A stretch of DNA of 46,387 nt from CAVZLD01 sp964522605 (GCA_964522605.1 CAZFWV010000016.1:1-46387); one strand, 5' to 3'; counted from the first letter of the stretch, positions 34,142-43,441 are shown. The notes: generated from the sequence alone by a model not told the origin. Made by a program: numbers and translations.

Positions 34142-34675
34142 TCAGAAGGGCCAACGAAGATTCCCCAAAGGATTCGACCGCACGGGCTGCGCCAGCGGCT
34201 TCTCGAATTCTCGGGGGCGACCGCCCTCAATTTTCGGCCCTGCGTCGTTGTCCCCGTACGGATCGTGGACTACGGCCCGCTGCTGCTGCTGATTGATCGT
34301 CCCTGGATTTCCCCACTCCGGCCATTGGAACTCCGGATTGGGAGGCGAGCCCGGCACCGATCCCGGCGGTGGAACAACGTACGGGCTCCCCACGGAAGCA
34401 GGCGCCCCCGGTGGCGGGACGGAAGTGGTTGGAGGGACAAACGGCGGCGGCGTCCCGTAAGGGGAGGCTGTGTATGGGTTGGCACCGTAAGGATTCGTGG
34501 TGGTCCCGGGCGCTGGCGCAACGGCCGGCGGCGTCCCATAGGGAGACGGGCCGTAGGGGCCTGGAGCGTAGGGGTTGACGCCCGAAGGGTTCGAATGGGA
34601 ACAACCGATCAACCCGCTTCCAAAAAGAAGAAGGCCAACGAGGACTGGCTCCAGGCAGCGTCGGGCCGCACGCAT
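34142..34675 (-). CDS. proline-rich lipoprotein of unknown function
   Basis: 177 residues. The signal peptide ends in a lipobox, SGLIGC, so the mature protein should be lipid-anchored at that Cys. The rest is low-complexity, rich in Pro, Gly, Tyr and Ser, with repeated NPY, SPYGTPP and PYG units (about 35-110), then a Gln/Asn-containing tail. It is probably extended and disordered. The start is the ATG with AGAGGAAG about 8 bases upstream; earlier in-frame codons do not extend the signal peptide sensibly. No family was recognised, and the repeat composition makes distant matches unreliable. Confidence 0.7.
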   Translation of the reverse strand: MRAARRCLEPVLVGLLLFGSGLIGCSHSNPSGVNPYAPGPYGPSPYGTPPAVAPAPGTTTNPYGANPYTASPYGTPPPFVPPTTSVPPPGAPASVGSPYVVPPPGSVPGSPPNPEFQWPEWGNPGTINQQQQRAVVHDPYGDNDAGPKIEGGRPREFEKPLAQPVRSNPLGNLRWPF

Positions 34676-34982
34676 CGCGTGGCTTCCTCTTGCACGGGAT
34701 CTAGGGAGTCGAATGCCAACGAAAAGGCGACGAAGCGTACATGAACGGCCCGGCTGCGAGAAGAGCGATCTGAAAAGTCCGCCCCAGGTCATCCAACGGA
34801 GACTCCGCACAATGTCCGGATCTTCCTCCTTACCTTTCGAATCGCAGGTCAAATCCACAGAAGCTGACATACACCCGGCGTTTCTGCGAAGTAGAGGGCG
34901 GATCTTGGTCATACCCGTCCTGGAATGGAGACGCTATCATGAAGCGACTTCGCTTCCCCATCCTGGAACCTCGTGTCACCCC
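34676..34982. other. divergent intergenic region, lipoprotein / pseudouridine synthase
   Basis: About 307 bases between divergent genes. It must hold both promoters, but no clear -35/-10 pair or operator was recognised. A reading frame continues upstream from the pseudouridine synthase through this region, but it carries no family features there. Confidence 0.5.
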
Positions 34983-35996
34983 ATGCCCACTTCATCCTCT
35001 TCTGGTTCCGATTCATCACTTCCTCCAAGATTGCAGAGAATCCTGGCGGCTGCAGGGTTTGGCAGCCGACGGCAATGTGAGGAACTGATCCTCGAGGGTC
35101 GGGTGGAGATCGATCGTCAGGCCGTGACGGAACTCGGCACGCGGGTTGATCCCCAGAAGCAGGAAATTCGAGTCGATGGCGTTGTGTTGCATGTGCCGCG
35201 GAAGAAGTATTTCATGCTCCACAAGCCGATTGACGTCGTGTCGACGACGCGCGATCCGTGGGCTCGAACGCGCGTTCTAGACCTCGTGGATGATCCCGAT
35301 CGTCTGTTTACCGTGGGGCGGCTCGATAAGTCGAGTTCCGGCCTAATTCTGGTGACCAATGATGGGGAATTGGCCAATCAGTTGGCGCATCCGCGCTACC
35401 GAGTCGAGAAGACGTATCGGGTGACGGTGGCGGGTAAGCTGTCTCCGTCCACGATTCGCCAGCTGAAGAAAGGGGTCCACCTAGCCGAGGGAAAGACCCA
35501 CGTCGAACGGATCGAGGTGAAACAGACGCGGATCCGTCAGTCCGTTTTGGAAATCGTACTGACCGAGGGACGCAATCGTGAGATTCGTCGCATCTTAGCC
35601 CGTGTGGGACACAAGGTGCGGCAGCTCAAGCGGGTTGGTATCGGTCCTTTACGGTTGGGAGAATTGCCGGTTGGCGCCTATCGCGAACTGACGGGAGCCG
35701 AAATTCGCCAATTGCGTCAGCTGGTTGGAGCGGGTTCCCGAGGACCAACTCGGCGGTCCCCACGATCCCCGGTTCGCTCGCCCGGCCGACGTCCGCACCG
35801 GTCAGGTCAGGGAGCGGAGCCGAAGCCAAGGAGTCCGGCGGCACAACCGAAGCCGCAACAGAAGAAACGGACGTCGGTGCGCGGGACCTCCGCCAAGCAG
35901 CCACGAGCGTCGAAGCCGCCTGGCCGCCCACCAGGAAAAGGGCGGCGTGGAGGTCGACCACCGGGCAGAAAACCGTCGGGCAGAAAGAAGCCCTGA
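34983..35996 (+). CDS. RluB/RsuA-family pseudouridine synthase with basic C-terminal tail
   Basis: Isomerises uridine to pseudouridine in rRNA. The 337-residue protein has an N-terminal S4 RNA-binding domain (about 14-70, LQRILAAAGFGSRRQCEELI). The catalytic domain has Asp115 in VGRLDKSSSGLILVTNDG, YRVTVAGKLS, and TEGRNREIRRILARVGHKV. From about 255 a tail of Arg, Lys, Pro and Gly (RRGGRPPGRKPSGRKKP) probably adds nonspecific RNA binding. The start is set by the S4 domain; the ATG lacks a good ribosome-binding site, so a nearby alternative is possible. RluB (large-subunit rRNA) is the likeliest subfamily. It ends 32 bases before pyrK. Confidence 0.92.
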   Translation: MPTSSSSGSDSSLPPRLQRILAAAGFGSRRQCEELILEGRVEIDRQAVTELGTRVDPQKQEIRVDGVVLHVPRKKYFMLHKPIDVVSTTRDPWARTRVLDLVDDPDRLFTVGRLDKSSSGLILVTNDGELANQLAHPRYRVEKTYRVTVAGKLSPSTIRQLKKGVHLAEGKTHVERIEVKQTRIRQSVLEIVLTEGRNREIRRILARVGHKVRQLKRVGIGPLRLGELPVGAYRELTGAEIRQLRQLVGAGSRGPTRRSPRSPVRSPGRRPHRSGQGAEPKPRSPAAQPKPQQKKRTSVRGTSAKQPRASKPPGRPPGKGRRGGRPPGRKPSGRKKP

Positions 35997-36028
35997 GCGG
36001 TGGCACGGAATTGCGGGAGGATCGGAGG

Positions 36029-36907
36029 ATGACCGCTGCGGATGTTTGCTATTACGCGGATCACGCGATCCAGCAATCGGCGCCCGTTCAGGAAAACGTG
36101 CGGCTTGCACGAGATACCTATCGGATCCGCATCGGGGCGCCCGAGATCGCGCGCCGGATCACTCCCGGCCAATTTCTCATGGTGCGACTCCGATCGGGAG
36201 ACGATCCACTGTTGGCGCGGCCTTTCGCACTCTACGACGTCGTGCGAGGAATGAATGACGCTCCCGAGGCGGTGGATCTGGTCTATCAGGTCGTGGGGCG
36301 GATGACCTCCCGGCTGGCCGCCTGTCGACCGGGGCAGGCGGTCGAGGTGTGGGGGCCGCTCGGAAATGGATTTCCTCCGCAAGAGTGTCGTCAGCTAATC
36401 ATCGTCGCGGGCGGAATCGGTTACACGCCGTTCCTTGCCCTCGCCAAGGAGCATCTACAGCAGGCGGTCTATGGCGCGCCTCCGCGATCGGTTTCCCGCG
36501 TCGACGAAGTGGTCTTCTGCTACGGCGTACGGTCCGCGGACTATTTGGCGAGCGTTGACGATTTCACTCGATTAGGTGTCGACGTTCGAATCAGTACCGA
36601 CGATGGTTCCGCCGGGCGTCCCGGACTGGTCACGGAGCACCTGCGCGAGTTATTGGCGGAGGCTGCGCCGCGCGGACGACGGATCGTCAGTTGCGGACCG
36701 GAGCCGATGATGGCCGCTGTGGCCGAACTGGCCACGCGAGATGGTTTGCCGGCCCAGGTTTCACTCGAAACCCCGATGGCTTGCGGGATTGGGATTTGTT
36801 TTACGTGCGTCGCCCGTGTGCGGGACGCCGCGGGACAGATCGATTATCGGCGCACCTGTGTGGAGGGACCGGTCTTCGATGCGGCGCAAATCGATTGGTC
36901 CGACTAA
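36029..36907 (+). CDS. pyrK: dihydroorotate dehydrogenase electron-transfer subunit (PyrK-like)
   Basis: FAD and [2Fe-2S] protein that passes electrons from type 1B dihydroorotate dehydrogenase to NAD, in pyrimidine synthesis. The 292-residue protein has the FAD-binding RPFALYD (64-70), the nucleotide loop GGIGYTPFLALA (128-139), SCGPEPMMAAV, and an iron-sulfur cluster of Cys252, Cys257, Cys260 and Cys277 at the C-terminus, exactly the PyrK pattern. The ATG is chosen with GGGAGG 8 bases upstream; a TTG at 36011 is less likely. PyrD was not seen in the window. Another ferredoxin-reductase-like role is possible but less likely. Confidence 0.88.
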   Translation: MTAADVCYYADHAIQQSAPVQENVRLARDTYRIRIGAPEIARRITPGQFLMVRLRSGDDPLLARPFALYDVVRGMNDAPEAVDLVYQVVGRMTSRLAACRPGQAVEVWGPLGNGFPPQECRQLIIVAGGIGYTPFLALAKEHLQQAVYGAPPRSVSRVDEVVFCYGVRSADYLASVDDFTRLGVDVRISTDDGSAGRPGLVTEHLRELLAEAAPRGRRIVSCGPEPMMAAVAELATRDGLPAQVSLETPMACGIGICFTCVARVRDAAGQIDYRRTCVEGPVFDAAQIDWSD

Positions 36908-36927
36908 CGTCCTGTCTCAAGACTGTC

Positions 36928-36950
36928 GGCCGACTTGAGATCCGTCGGCC
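36928..36950. repeat. dispersed hairpin repeat (GCCGACTTG family), copy 4
   Basis: Perfect arms GGCCGAC and GTCGGCC around TTGAGATCC, 21 bases after the pyrK stop and in the convergent space with rpsT. It contains the same GCCGACTTG core as the copies at 6 and 26.5 kb. Here it could also act as a terminator. Confidence 0.7.
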
Positions 36951-37098
36951 TTCGTTGATCGTCGCTTGGGAGACAAAGCCTGGTGCTCTGCCACCCGCCA
37001 CCGCGCGAGAATAACGAGTTTCTGGATCCGCTCTCGTCGTCCCTCACCGCTTGGGCTCGGGAGCGGCGGCGACCTGATGGGTCCGCTGGGACCCGGCA

Positions 37099-37377
37099 CT
37101 AGCCCGCCGACTGCAGTTTGCCCTGCTTGATCATCCGTTGGAGGCGGGACTTGCGACGTGCGACCGCGTTAGAATGGAGAATCTTCGCCGATGCGGCTTG
37201 ATCCAACTGCTTCGCAGCCTGACGAAAACTCTGCTCCGCCTGCGCCAGGTCACCGGCCTGCAAAGCTTGGTGGACTTTCTTGATCTGAGTACGGACCGCG
37301 GACTTCACGGCCCGATTTCGCTGACGCCGCGCTTCGTTCTGTCGCAGGCGTTTTTTCGCACTTGCTGTGTTGGGCAT
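37099..37377 (-). CDS. rpsT: 30S ribosomal protein S20
   Basis: Small basic helical protein that binds 16S rRNA early in subunit assembly. 92 residues, with MPNTASAKKRLRQNEARRQRN at the start, KSAVRTQIKK, and HSNAVARRKSRLQRM at the end, all standard for S20. It follows the TPR gene by 52 bases on the same strand. Confidence 0.96.
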   Translation of the reverse strand: MPNTASAKKRLRQNEARRQRNRAVKSAVRTQIKKVHQALQAGDLAQAEQSFRQAAKQLDQAASAKILHSNAVARRKSRLQRMIKQGKLQSAG

Positions 37378-37429
37378 GGATTACCTGTAGTAACTGAAAA
37401 CACTCCGCCAGGTCGGCCGCAGAGGGCCC

Positions 37430-38917
37430 TCATTGGGTCTCGAATCCCTGAGTATCGTGGATCTGCCGCAGTTTGTCCAGACGGGGCGCGACATCCCGAT
37501 AATCGGGGTCAAGCTCGACCAATTCGGTCAGCATTTCCCGCGCGACCTCGAGGTTCTTGAGTGCCGAGGCAAGGACGCCGCCTCGATAAAGGGCCAGCTT
37601 CTGAACGTCGCTGTTCGGCGTGGCGTCGGCTCCGGCGGACTGGTAACACTTCAATGCCTTCACATATTGTTTTAGTTGTTGAAAGCATTCACCCATTTCC
37701 AGCGTCGCCAGCGCCCGTCGAGTCGCGTCCTGACGAGCCGCCTCGAACGCCCCGATTGCCTCACGGTACTTTGCCTCGCGGCGCAGTCGGACACCCAGTT
37801 CAAATCGCACTGCGAGGTCCTCTGGGTAGCGCTCGCTCCGGGCGGCGAAGATCGCCAATTCCTGACGATTCACTTCGGCGCGGAATCGACGGACCAGATC
37901 GGTTGCTTCGGCAGTCGGTTCGTTGGCGGCTCGCTTCTCGGCAATCGCCAGTTGGGCGCGGACCATGCGGATTTGCGCATCTTCCAGCAGATCCTGAAGC
38001 CGCAGATCGGTGCCCCCGGCGGCTTCCAGTCCGCGTTTGAGCGTCTGGTACGCTTCGCGATAGTGATGCTCGGTCGTGTATCGTTCCGCGAGTTCAACGT
38101 AGCGATCCACATCGGTTGGGTCTTCTTGGAGGGCAGTTTCCAGCTGACCGATTGTCATTTCCTCCTCGACGGCTTTGGCCGGCTTCGTCTGGCCTTCGTC
38201 CGATGGACTGGTCTTCGCGGCGACGGACGCGACGCTAGGGGGAAGTCCTCGCGCGGCCTTGTCGCCCGAGGTCTCTGCTCCGGGAAGGCCCATTCCGGTC
38301 TTGGCCAGGGTAAGTTCGGAGATCCGTTTCCGTGCCTCCTTGTCTCCCCGGTCCAGTTCCTCGATCCGATGCCAGCAGGCGATGGCTTGATCGAACTGTC
38401 CCATCCGAGTCAGCGATTCCGCACAGTGCCGATTGACCTCGATATCCTTCGGATTCACATCGAGTGCGTTTTTCAGATAGCGGAGTTCGACTTCGTTGTA
38501 GTGGTTGGCTTTGCAGGCCAGCGCGAGCGCACGCAACGTTTGAACGTCCCACGGATTGGTCTGTAAGAGTTCAATTCCCAAGCGGAAGACTTCGTCCCAG
38601 TCTTCACTGGCCGCTGCCTTCTTGAAGGCACTCCGGCCGCCAAAACCCTTGAGCCGAGCGCCCCGCTTATTGTTGTTGTACTTCCGCTGCAGATTGCTCA
38701 GCATCGCCTCGGTGTACTCCAGGTTGCCCGGATCGTTCAGCACGCACCCGCTGAACATCGCGTGGGCGTAGTCAAAGTCTGGCTTTTCCTGCTGAGCCAG
38801 TTGCTGGCCTCGTTCGAAACAACGCTGCAGACGCTTGCGCGCGGCGGGAGAGATTGCCTTGGCACCCGGTGCGGGTGCGGGTGGATCGGGTTGATTGAGG
38901 GAATGGTCAGCGGCCAT
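37430..38917 (-). CDS. tetratricopeptide-repeat protein
   Basis: 495 residues, no signal peptide or membrane segment. Helical repeats of the TPR type cover about 95-200 (for example YLKNALDVNPKDIEVNRHCA and MGQFDQAIACWHRI) and about 265-490 (YREAYQTLKRGLEA, KYREAIGAFEAARQ, LKQYVKALKCYQSAG). A low-complexity Lys/Glu/Pro linker near 210-250 separates the two sets. Proteins of this type act as scaffolds; no catalytic domain is present. It lies upstream of rpsT and diverges from cobA-hemD. Confidence 0.88.
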   Translation of the reverse strand: MAADHSLNQPDPPAPAPGAKAISPAARKRLQRCFERGQQLAQQEKPDFDYAHAMFSGCVLNDPGNLEYTEAMLSNLQRKYNNNKRGARLKGFGGRSAFKKAAASEDWDEVFRLGIELLQTNPWDVQTLRALALACKANHYNEVELRYLKNALDVNPKDIEVNRHCAESLTRMGQFDQAIACWHRIEELDRGDKEARKRISELTLAKTGMGLPGAETSGDKAARGLPPSVASVAAKTSPSDEGQTKPAKAVEEEMTIGQLETALQEDPTDVDRYVELAERYTTEHHYREAYQTLKRGLEAAGGTDLRLQDLLEDAQIRMVRAQLAIAEKRAANEPTAEATDLVRRFRAEVNRQELAIFAARSERYPEDLAVRFELGVRLRREAKYREAIGAFEAARQDATRRALATLEMGECFQQLKQYVKALKCYQSAGADATPNSDVQKLALYRGGVLASALKNLEVAREMLTELVELDPDYRDVAPRLDKLRQIHDTQGFETQ

Positions 38918-39081
38918 AATCGACCCAGTGAGGTAATCCCCGAAAAAGGGAGTTCAGAGTCCTCTCGGTTCCAACCACCATTTTATCACCAGCGGGAAGT
39001 CAATTCCAAGACCGCCGAATGCTCGTCAGCGCTCGCCGGCAGCAACTCGGGCGATGGGATGACCGCTGCGAAGGTCACTCG

Positions 39082-40593
39082 ATGCGCTTGGGTACTGTCT
39101 ATCTCGTGGGTGCCGGACCCGGAGATCCGGGATTGATTACGGTGCGTGGGGTGGAGTGTCTGCAACGTGCCGACGTGGTGCTGTACGACTACCTGGTGAA
39201 CGCGGCGGTGTTGGACCACGTCTCGCCGCAGGCCGAAACGATCTGCTTGGGAAAGCGGGGGCGCGCGGCGCATTGGTCGCCCGAGGCGATTCACGCACGT
39301 CTGATTGCCGATGCTGAGGCGGGTCGGACCGTCGTCCGTTTGAAAAGTGGGGATCCGCTGATTTTTGGTCGCGCGGCGGAAGAACTGCAGATGCTCGCCG
39401 AGCGGGGGATTCCTTTCGAAGTCGTTCCGGGAATCACGGCCGCGCTGGCGGCGGGGGCTTATGCCGGAATTTCACTGACCCATCGGGATCATGCGTCTGC
39501 CGTCGCGTTGTTGACCGGTCAGGAGAACCCCGAGAAGCCCGGACCCCGGATGGATTTTCGGGCCCTGGCCCGTTTTCCGGGAACGCTCGTGATCTACATG
39601 GGGGTGGGCAGCGCACCGCGTTGGACTCAGCAACTGATTGCGGCCGGACTGCCGGCGGCAACGACCGTGGCGTTGGTGCATCGCTGCAGCTGGCCCGATC
39701 AGCAGGTTCTGCGCTGCCGACTGGACGAATTGGCGGATCGGCTTGCCGAAGCGTCCGAACCGCCCTCGCCGGCCGTCGTGATCGTCGGGTCGGTTGTGCA
39801 GGATGAATCCGCGACCGACTGGTTCTTCCGGCGACCCTTGTTCGGTCGTCGCGTGTTGGTAACGCGACCTCGGCATCAGGCGAAAGAGTTGGAAAGGCCG
39901 TTAAGTGATCTGGGAGCCGACGTGCGAATTCAACCCGCGATCGAGATCTCCGACCCGGATGATTGGGCCGCCGTGGACCAAGTCCTGCATCGGCTATCGG
40001 AGTATGACGTGCTGGTTTTTTCGAGCGTCAATGGAGTCAACAAGCTGATCGGACGATTGCTTCACCTGGGGTATGATCTTCGGCGGCTCAGTCCCTTAAC
40101 GCTCGCCGCGATTGGTCCAGGAACGGCGGACGCCCTTGCACGGTACCACCTTCGGGCCGATGTTCTGCCGGAGCGTGACTTTCGCGCGGAAGGTCTGCTG
40201 GAACAGTTGCTGCCGCGCGCAGCAAAGCAGCGTTTCCTGTTGGTTCGTGCCAGTCGTGGGCGCGAACTGTTGGCCGAGCAGCTACGCGAGGCGGGCGCGA
40301 CGGTTGACCAGGTTGTTGTTTACCGGAGTTGCGATGTGGAGCATCCGCAGGAGGACGTTCTCGAACTACTCCAAGCGGGTCAGATCGACTGGGTGACGGT
40401 GACCAGTTCCGCCATCGCCAATTGGCTGGCAGAACGTCTCGGGGAGCACCTGCGAACGACCCGACTGGTCAGCATCAGTCCGGTGACTTCGGCGACGCTT
40501 CGTGGGCGGGGATTCGAGCCCCAGGTCGAAGCCGAATCCGCGACGATGGAAGGTGTCGTTGCGGCGATTCTGGCCGACGCAAGTCAGCGCTGA
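39082..40593 (+). CDS. uroporphyrinogen-III C-methyltransferase / uroporphyrinogen-III synthase fusion (CobA-HemD)
   Basis: Two tetrapyrrole enzymes in one 503-residue chain. Residues 1-250 are SUMT (CobA): VYLVGAGPGDPGLITVRG, VVRLKSGDPLIFGRAAEE, VVPGITAALAAGAYAGI and GTLVIYMGV. Residues about 258-503 are uroporphyrinogen-III synthase (HemD): RRVLVTRPRHQAKELE, DVLVFSSVNGVN, AAIGPGTADAL and DWVTVTSSAIANWL. Together they make and methylate uroporphyrinogen III toward siroheme or cobalamin. The ATG with GAAGG 8 bases upstream is used. Its last 10 bases overlap the end of the convergent gene. Confidence 0.95.
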   Translation: MRLGTVYLVGAGPGDPGLITVRGVECLQRADVVLYDYLVNAAVLDHVSPQAETICLGKRGRAAHWSPEAIHARLIADAEAGRTVVRLKSGDPLIFGRAAEELQMLAERGIPFEVVPGITAALAAGAYAGISLTHRDHASAVALLTGQENPEKPGPRMDFRALARFPGTLVIYMGVGSAPRWTQQLIAAGLPAATTVALVHRCSWPDQQVLRCRLDELADRLAEASEPPSPAVVIVGSVVQDESATDWFFRRPLFGRRVLVTRPRHQAKELERPLSDLGADVRIQPAIEISDPDDWAAVDQVLHRLSEYDVLVFSSVNGVNKLIGRLLHLGYDLRRLSPLTLAAIGPGTADALARYHLRADVLPERDFRAEGLLEQLLPRAAKQRFLLVRASRGRELLAEQLREAGATVDQVVVYRSCDVEHPQEDVLELLQAGQIDWVTVTSSAIANWLAERLGEHLRTTRLVSISPVTSATLRGRGFEPQVEAESATMEGVVAAILADASQR

Positions 40594-41687
40594 TAGATCG
40601 GCAAGAAGCCTCGCTCCAACTGCAGAATCGTCAGATTGATCGCCGTGATGTAGATTGGGCCGATGTTTCCCGACCAGGAACCGTCGTTCCCCTGTTCTGC
40701 CAAAATCCGGTTGTACAAGGGGTCCCGAAAGGTATTCCATTCGTCGCCCCCTTCGCGGTAAACCACCTGCGAGTAATACAGGTAGGTGTAGTGCCAGTGA
40801 CCGAAATGTTGGGTGTCGCCGGTCAACCGATAGAGATTCTTCTTGCAGTAACGGAGCATGTCCGGCACGTGTTGGCTGTCGTAATCTCCCGCGTTGTATA
40901 GCGCAGCGAGAGCTGCGGCGGTGATCGCGGGGCGCGAGGAACCGCGGTTGCGCGAGCTGTAGGAGATTCCTCCATCCGGGTTTTTGCAGCCGTAAATATA
41001 GTTCTTCGCGCGTTCGATCACATCCTTCGATACGGGGATGCCTGCGTTTCGACAGCCGCGCAAGCCTTGAACCTGTGTGATCGTTGTGGATCCCTCGTCG
41101 AAGTTGTTGCCATCGGCCGCACTCACATAGCCCCAACCGCCCGATTCCGTCTGCGCCCGGCCGCTGAACTCGACTGCCTTGGATAGGACCTCGATCAACT
41201 CTTCACGCCGATCGACATCTTCTTCTTCGCCGAGGATCTGCGAGAGGAACAGCATCGAAAACCCGTGGCCGTAGGTATATCGATTGTCCCGCTGCGGATC
41301 GCCAATCAGTCCGTTGTTTCGTGACTTCGTCATCAGATAGTCGACGGCCCGCCGGATGTTCGGAGCGTACGGGCCTTGCGTCGTCGTCGATCCGGAACAG
41401 AGCAGGGCGGTACCCGCCAGGGCGGTCATGGCGGTGGGATAGGTTTGTGCTGTCCAGTGTCCCAACTTGGACTGCGTTCGCGCGACCCACTCAAGACCTC
41501 GATCAATCGACCGATCAATCGCCGGGTCGAGTCGGGCGGCGCGGGCACCCCGCGCGGACGGAATCGAGATCAGCGCGCTTCCCGCCGCAGTGGCCATCCA
41601 GTGCAAGAATTCTCGTCGGCGGACGGGACGCCCTGTTCTCGAGGGAACAGAAGCTGCCTGGGCTGCCTGGGATTGGGGGACACGCAT
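40584..41687 (-). CDS. exported squalene-cyclase/prenyltransferase-repeat protein
   Basis: 367 residues. An N-terminal twin-arginine-like signal (PVRRREFLHWMATAAG) is followed by a hydrophobic stretch ending GARA, so export by Tat is likely. The mature part is an alpha-barrel of the terpene cyclase / prenyltransferase repeat type, with QW-like repeats QTESGGWGY, NPDGGISY and GNDGSWSG. The DxDD catalytic motif of squalene-hopene cyclases is not seen, so cyclase activity is doubtful; a binding role is possible. The ATG with AGGAGG 10 bases upstream is preferred to an upstream TTG. The 3' end overlaps cobA-hemD by 10 bases. Confidence 0.85.
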   Translation of the reverse strand: MRVPQSQAAQAASVPSRTGRPVRRREFLHWMATAAGSALISIPSARGARAARLDPAIDRSIDRGLEWVARTQSKLGHWTAQTYPTAMTALAGTALLCSGSTTTQGPYAPNIRRAVDYLMTKSRNNGLIGDPQRDNRYTYGHGFSMLFLSQILGEEEDVDRREELIEVLSKAVEFSGRAQTESGGWGYVSAADGNNFDEGSTTITQVQGLRGCRNAGIPVSKDVIERAKNYIYGCKNPDGGISYSSRNRGSSRPAITAAALAALYNAGDYDSQHVPDMLRYCKKNLYRLTGDTQHFGHWHYTYLYYSQVVYREGGDEWNTFRDPLYNRILAEQGNDGSWSGNIGPIYITAINLTILQLERGFLPIYQR

Positions 41688-41784
41688 TCTCGAAAACCTC
41701 CTGCCTACGTCAGTCAATCTTTACCACGAGGCAGGAGATCGACAAGCGGCCCGCAGGAAGAACCCGAATGTGGGGCCCGCAGAA

Positions 41785-41967
41785 TCAGTCGAAATCGCGG
41801 AGCGTCGACCAACTGAGAAAGCCAAGTCCAATGGCGGACAAGGCGAGCAGCACATCCATCGGAACGCTGGCGCGCTTGAAGGGGAATCCGACGATCAGAT
41901 CGAGCGCAAAGAGGGCGAAGATTAGCACGGCAACTACCATGCCCGCCATCGTCATCCCCTTGCCCAT
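41785..41967 (-). CDS. small two-helix membrane protein
   Basis: 60 residues with two hydrophobic segments (about 8-27 and 38-54) and a short polar loop KRASVPMD between them. The tail SWSTLRDFD should be cytoplasmic if both ends are inside. The start is the ATG with AAGGA about 9 bases upstream; a longer reading from 42000 adds 11 residues with no such site. No named family was recognised. It lies upstream of the cyclase-repeat gene on the same strand and could be co-transcribed with it. Confidence 0.65.
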   Translation of the reverse strand: MGKGMTMAGMVVAVLIFALFALDLIVGFPFKRASVPMDVLLALSAIGLGFLSWSTLRDFD

Positions 41968-42286
41968 ACTCTGAGTCCTTACCGATGCTAGTCCCGCCAC
42001 GCCGGGTTTCTCCGCGCAACCGATTATGCCAGTATAGGTTCAGCAAAATGCAAAGTCATCTTCCCGTTATCTTGAAACGGGAGACGCAGAATACCACATG
42101 CGGTCCGTTTTGTTCCAGCCGTTTCAACCGGCGGCCCGCCGCTTCGTATCAAGTTTGTCACTTATGCGGACGATCCAGGGTGCTTGTGGCGGGCAGGCAG
42201 GAAATGGTCTCATGAGCGTCCGGCAGAGACAGATTCTGGCGGCCTGTCGGCCGCTGATCGGACGCAAACGGGGTGGAGTGTCCAAA
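41968..42286. other. divergent intergenic region before the class V aminotransferase
   Basis: About 320 bases, with no gene, repeat or clear promoter recognised. The reading frame of the aminotransferase extends upstream through it to 42098 without family features. Confidence 0.5.
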
Positions 42287-43441
42287 ATGCTGAACATCGA
42301 CTGGGGCGAATTTCGCCGACAAATGCCGATCGTCCGACGATGGATCTACCTGGATCACTCGGCGGTCGCTCCGTTGCCGGCGCCTTCGGCCGCGGCAATC
42401 GCCCAGTGGAGTGCGGAAGCAGCGGAACAGGGAGATACCGTCTGGCCCCATTGGTATCAGCGCATCGGTGAGGTTCGTCAGCGTGCCGCGCAACTGCTGC
42501 ATGCGGCGGTCGACGAGATCGCGCTTCTGCCGAGCACGACTCACGGGATCTCGGTGGTCGCCGAAGGCTATCCGTGGCAGGCGGGCGACAATGTCGTGAC
42601 GCTCGAAAACGAGTTCCCGTCGAATCTGTATCCCTGGATGAACTTGGGGGATCGCGGCGTTGAGACGCGTCGCGTCCCGGCGCCGGGTGGTCAGGTGGAC
42701 CTGAACCGGGTGGCGGACGCATGCGACGGGCGAACGCGAATTGTCGCGATCAGCTGGGTTGGCTACGTCAGCGGTTGGCGCGTCGATGTCAAGGAACTGG
42801 CACAAATGGTCCATGATCGGGGGGCGCTGCTGCTGTTGGATGCCATTCAAGGCCTCGGCGTTTTTCCGCTCGACGTCACACAGACCGGCGTCGATTTCCT
42901 GGCCGCCGATGGTCACAAATGGATGTTGGGTCCGGAAGCGGCCGGCCTGTTCTTCCTGCGACGCGAACATTTGGATCGGCTACGACCTGTCGGGGTTGGC
43001 TGGCACAGCGTTCGTCAGCCGTTCGATTTCGGCCGCATCGACCTGCAACTCCGACCCGAAGCGGCGCGGTACGAAGGGGGCAGCCAGAACATGGTCGGTT
43101 TCGCCGGCTTGGGGGCGAGCTTGGATTTGTTGGCGCAGTTCGGCCTTTCGGCGTCCACGTCGCCTCTGGCCCAGCGTGTTCTTCAACTCACCCAATTCGC
43201 CATCACAAGGCTCACGGAATCCGGAGCGGAAATCCAATCCGCGGTGGAGGATCGGCACCGCGGTGGGATTGTGACCTTCCGCTGGCCCCACCGCACACCG
43301 GAGGAATTACGACGGATCTGTCAGGAGGCGGGAATTGTGCTCAGTTGTCGCGGCGGGGGCCTCCGAATCAGCCCACACGCCTACAATGACGAAACAGACA
43401 TTGAACGCTTGGTGGAAGTTCTGCGGCGGGCAGGCAGGTGA
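42287..43441 (+). CDS. class V aminotransferase-fold PLP enzyme
   Basis: 384-residue fold-type I PLP enzyme. The PLP lysine is Lys211 in AADGHKWMLGPEA, with Asp185 and Gln188 in LLLLDAIQGLG above the ring. The N-terminal YLDHSAVAPLP and C-terminal LRISPHAYNDETDIE motifs are typical of the cysteine-desulfurase / isopenicillin-N-epimerase-like group. The RxGxxC active-site loop of true cysteine desulfurases is not recognisable; the equivalent region reads VLSCRGGGLR. The ATG with GGAG 9 bases upstream is chosen. The substrate cannot be read from the neighbours. Confidence 0.85.
   Translation: MLNIDWGEFRRQMPIVRRWIYLDHSAVAPLPAPSAAAIAQWSAEAAEQGDTVWPHWYQRIGEVRQRAAQLLHAAVDEIALLPSTTHGISVVAEGYPWQAGDNVVTLENEFPSNLYPWMNLGDRGVETRRVPAPGGQVDLNRVADACDGRTRIVAISWVGYVSGWRVDVKELAQMVHDRGALLLLDAIQGLGVFPLDVTQTGVDFLAADGHKWMLGPEAAGLFFLRREHLDRLRPVGVGWHSVRQPFDFGRIDLQLRPEAARYEGGSQNMVGFAGLGASLDLLAQFGLSASTSPLAQRVLQLTQFAITRLTESGAEIQSAVEDRHRGGIVTFRWPHRTPEELRRICQEAGIVLSCRGGGLRISPHAYNDETDIERLVEVLRRAGR

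Noticed and set aside
34575..34982. N-terminal extension of the pseudouridine synthase
   Set aside because: The in-frame upstream codons overlap the opposite-strand lipoprotein start and show no domain; the S4 domain begins just after the chosen ATG.
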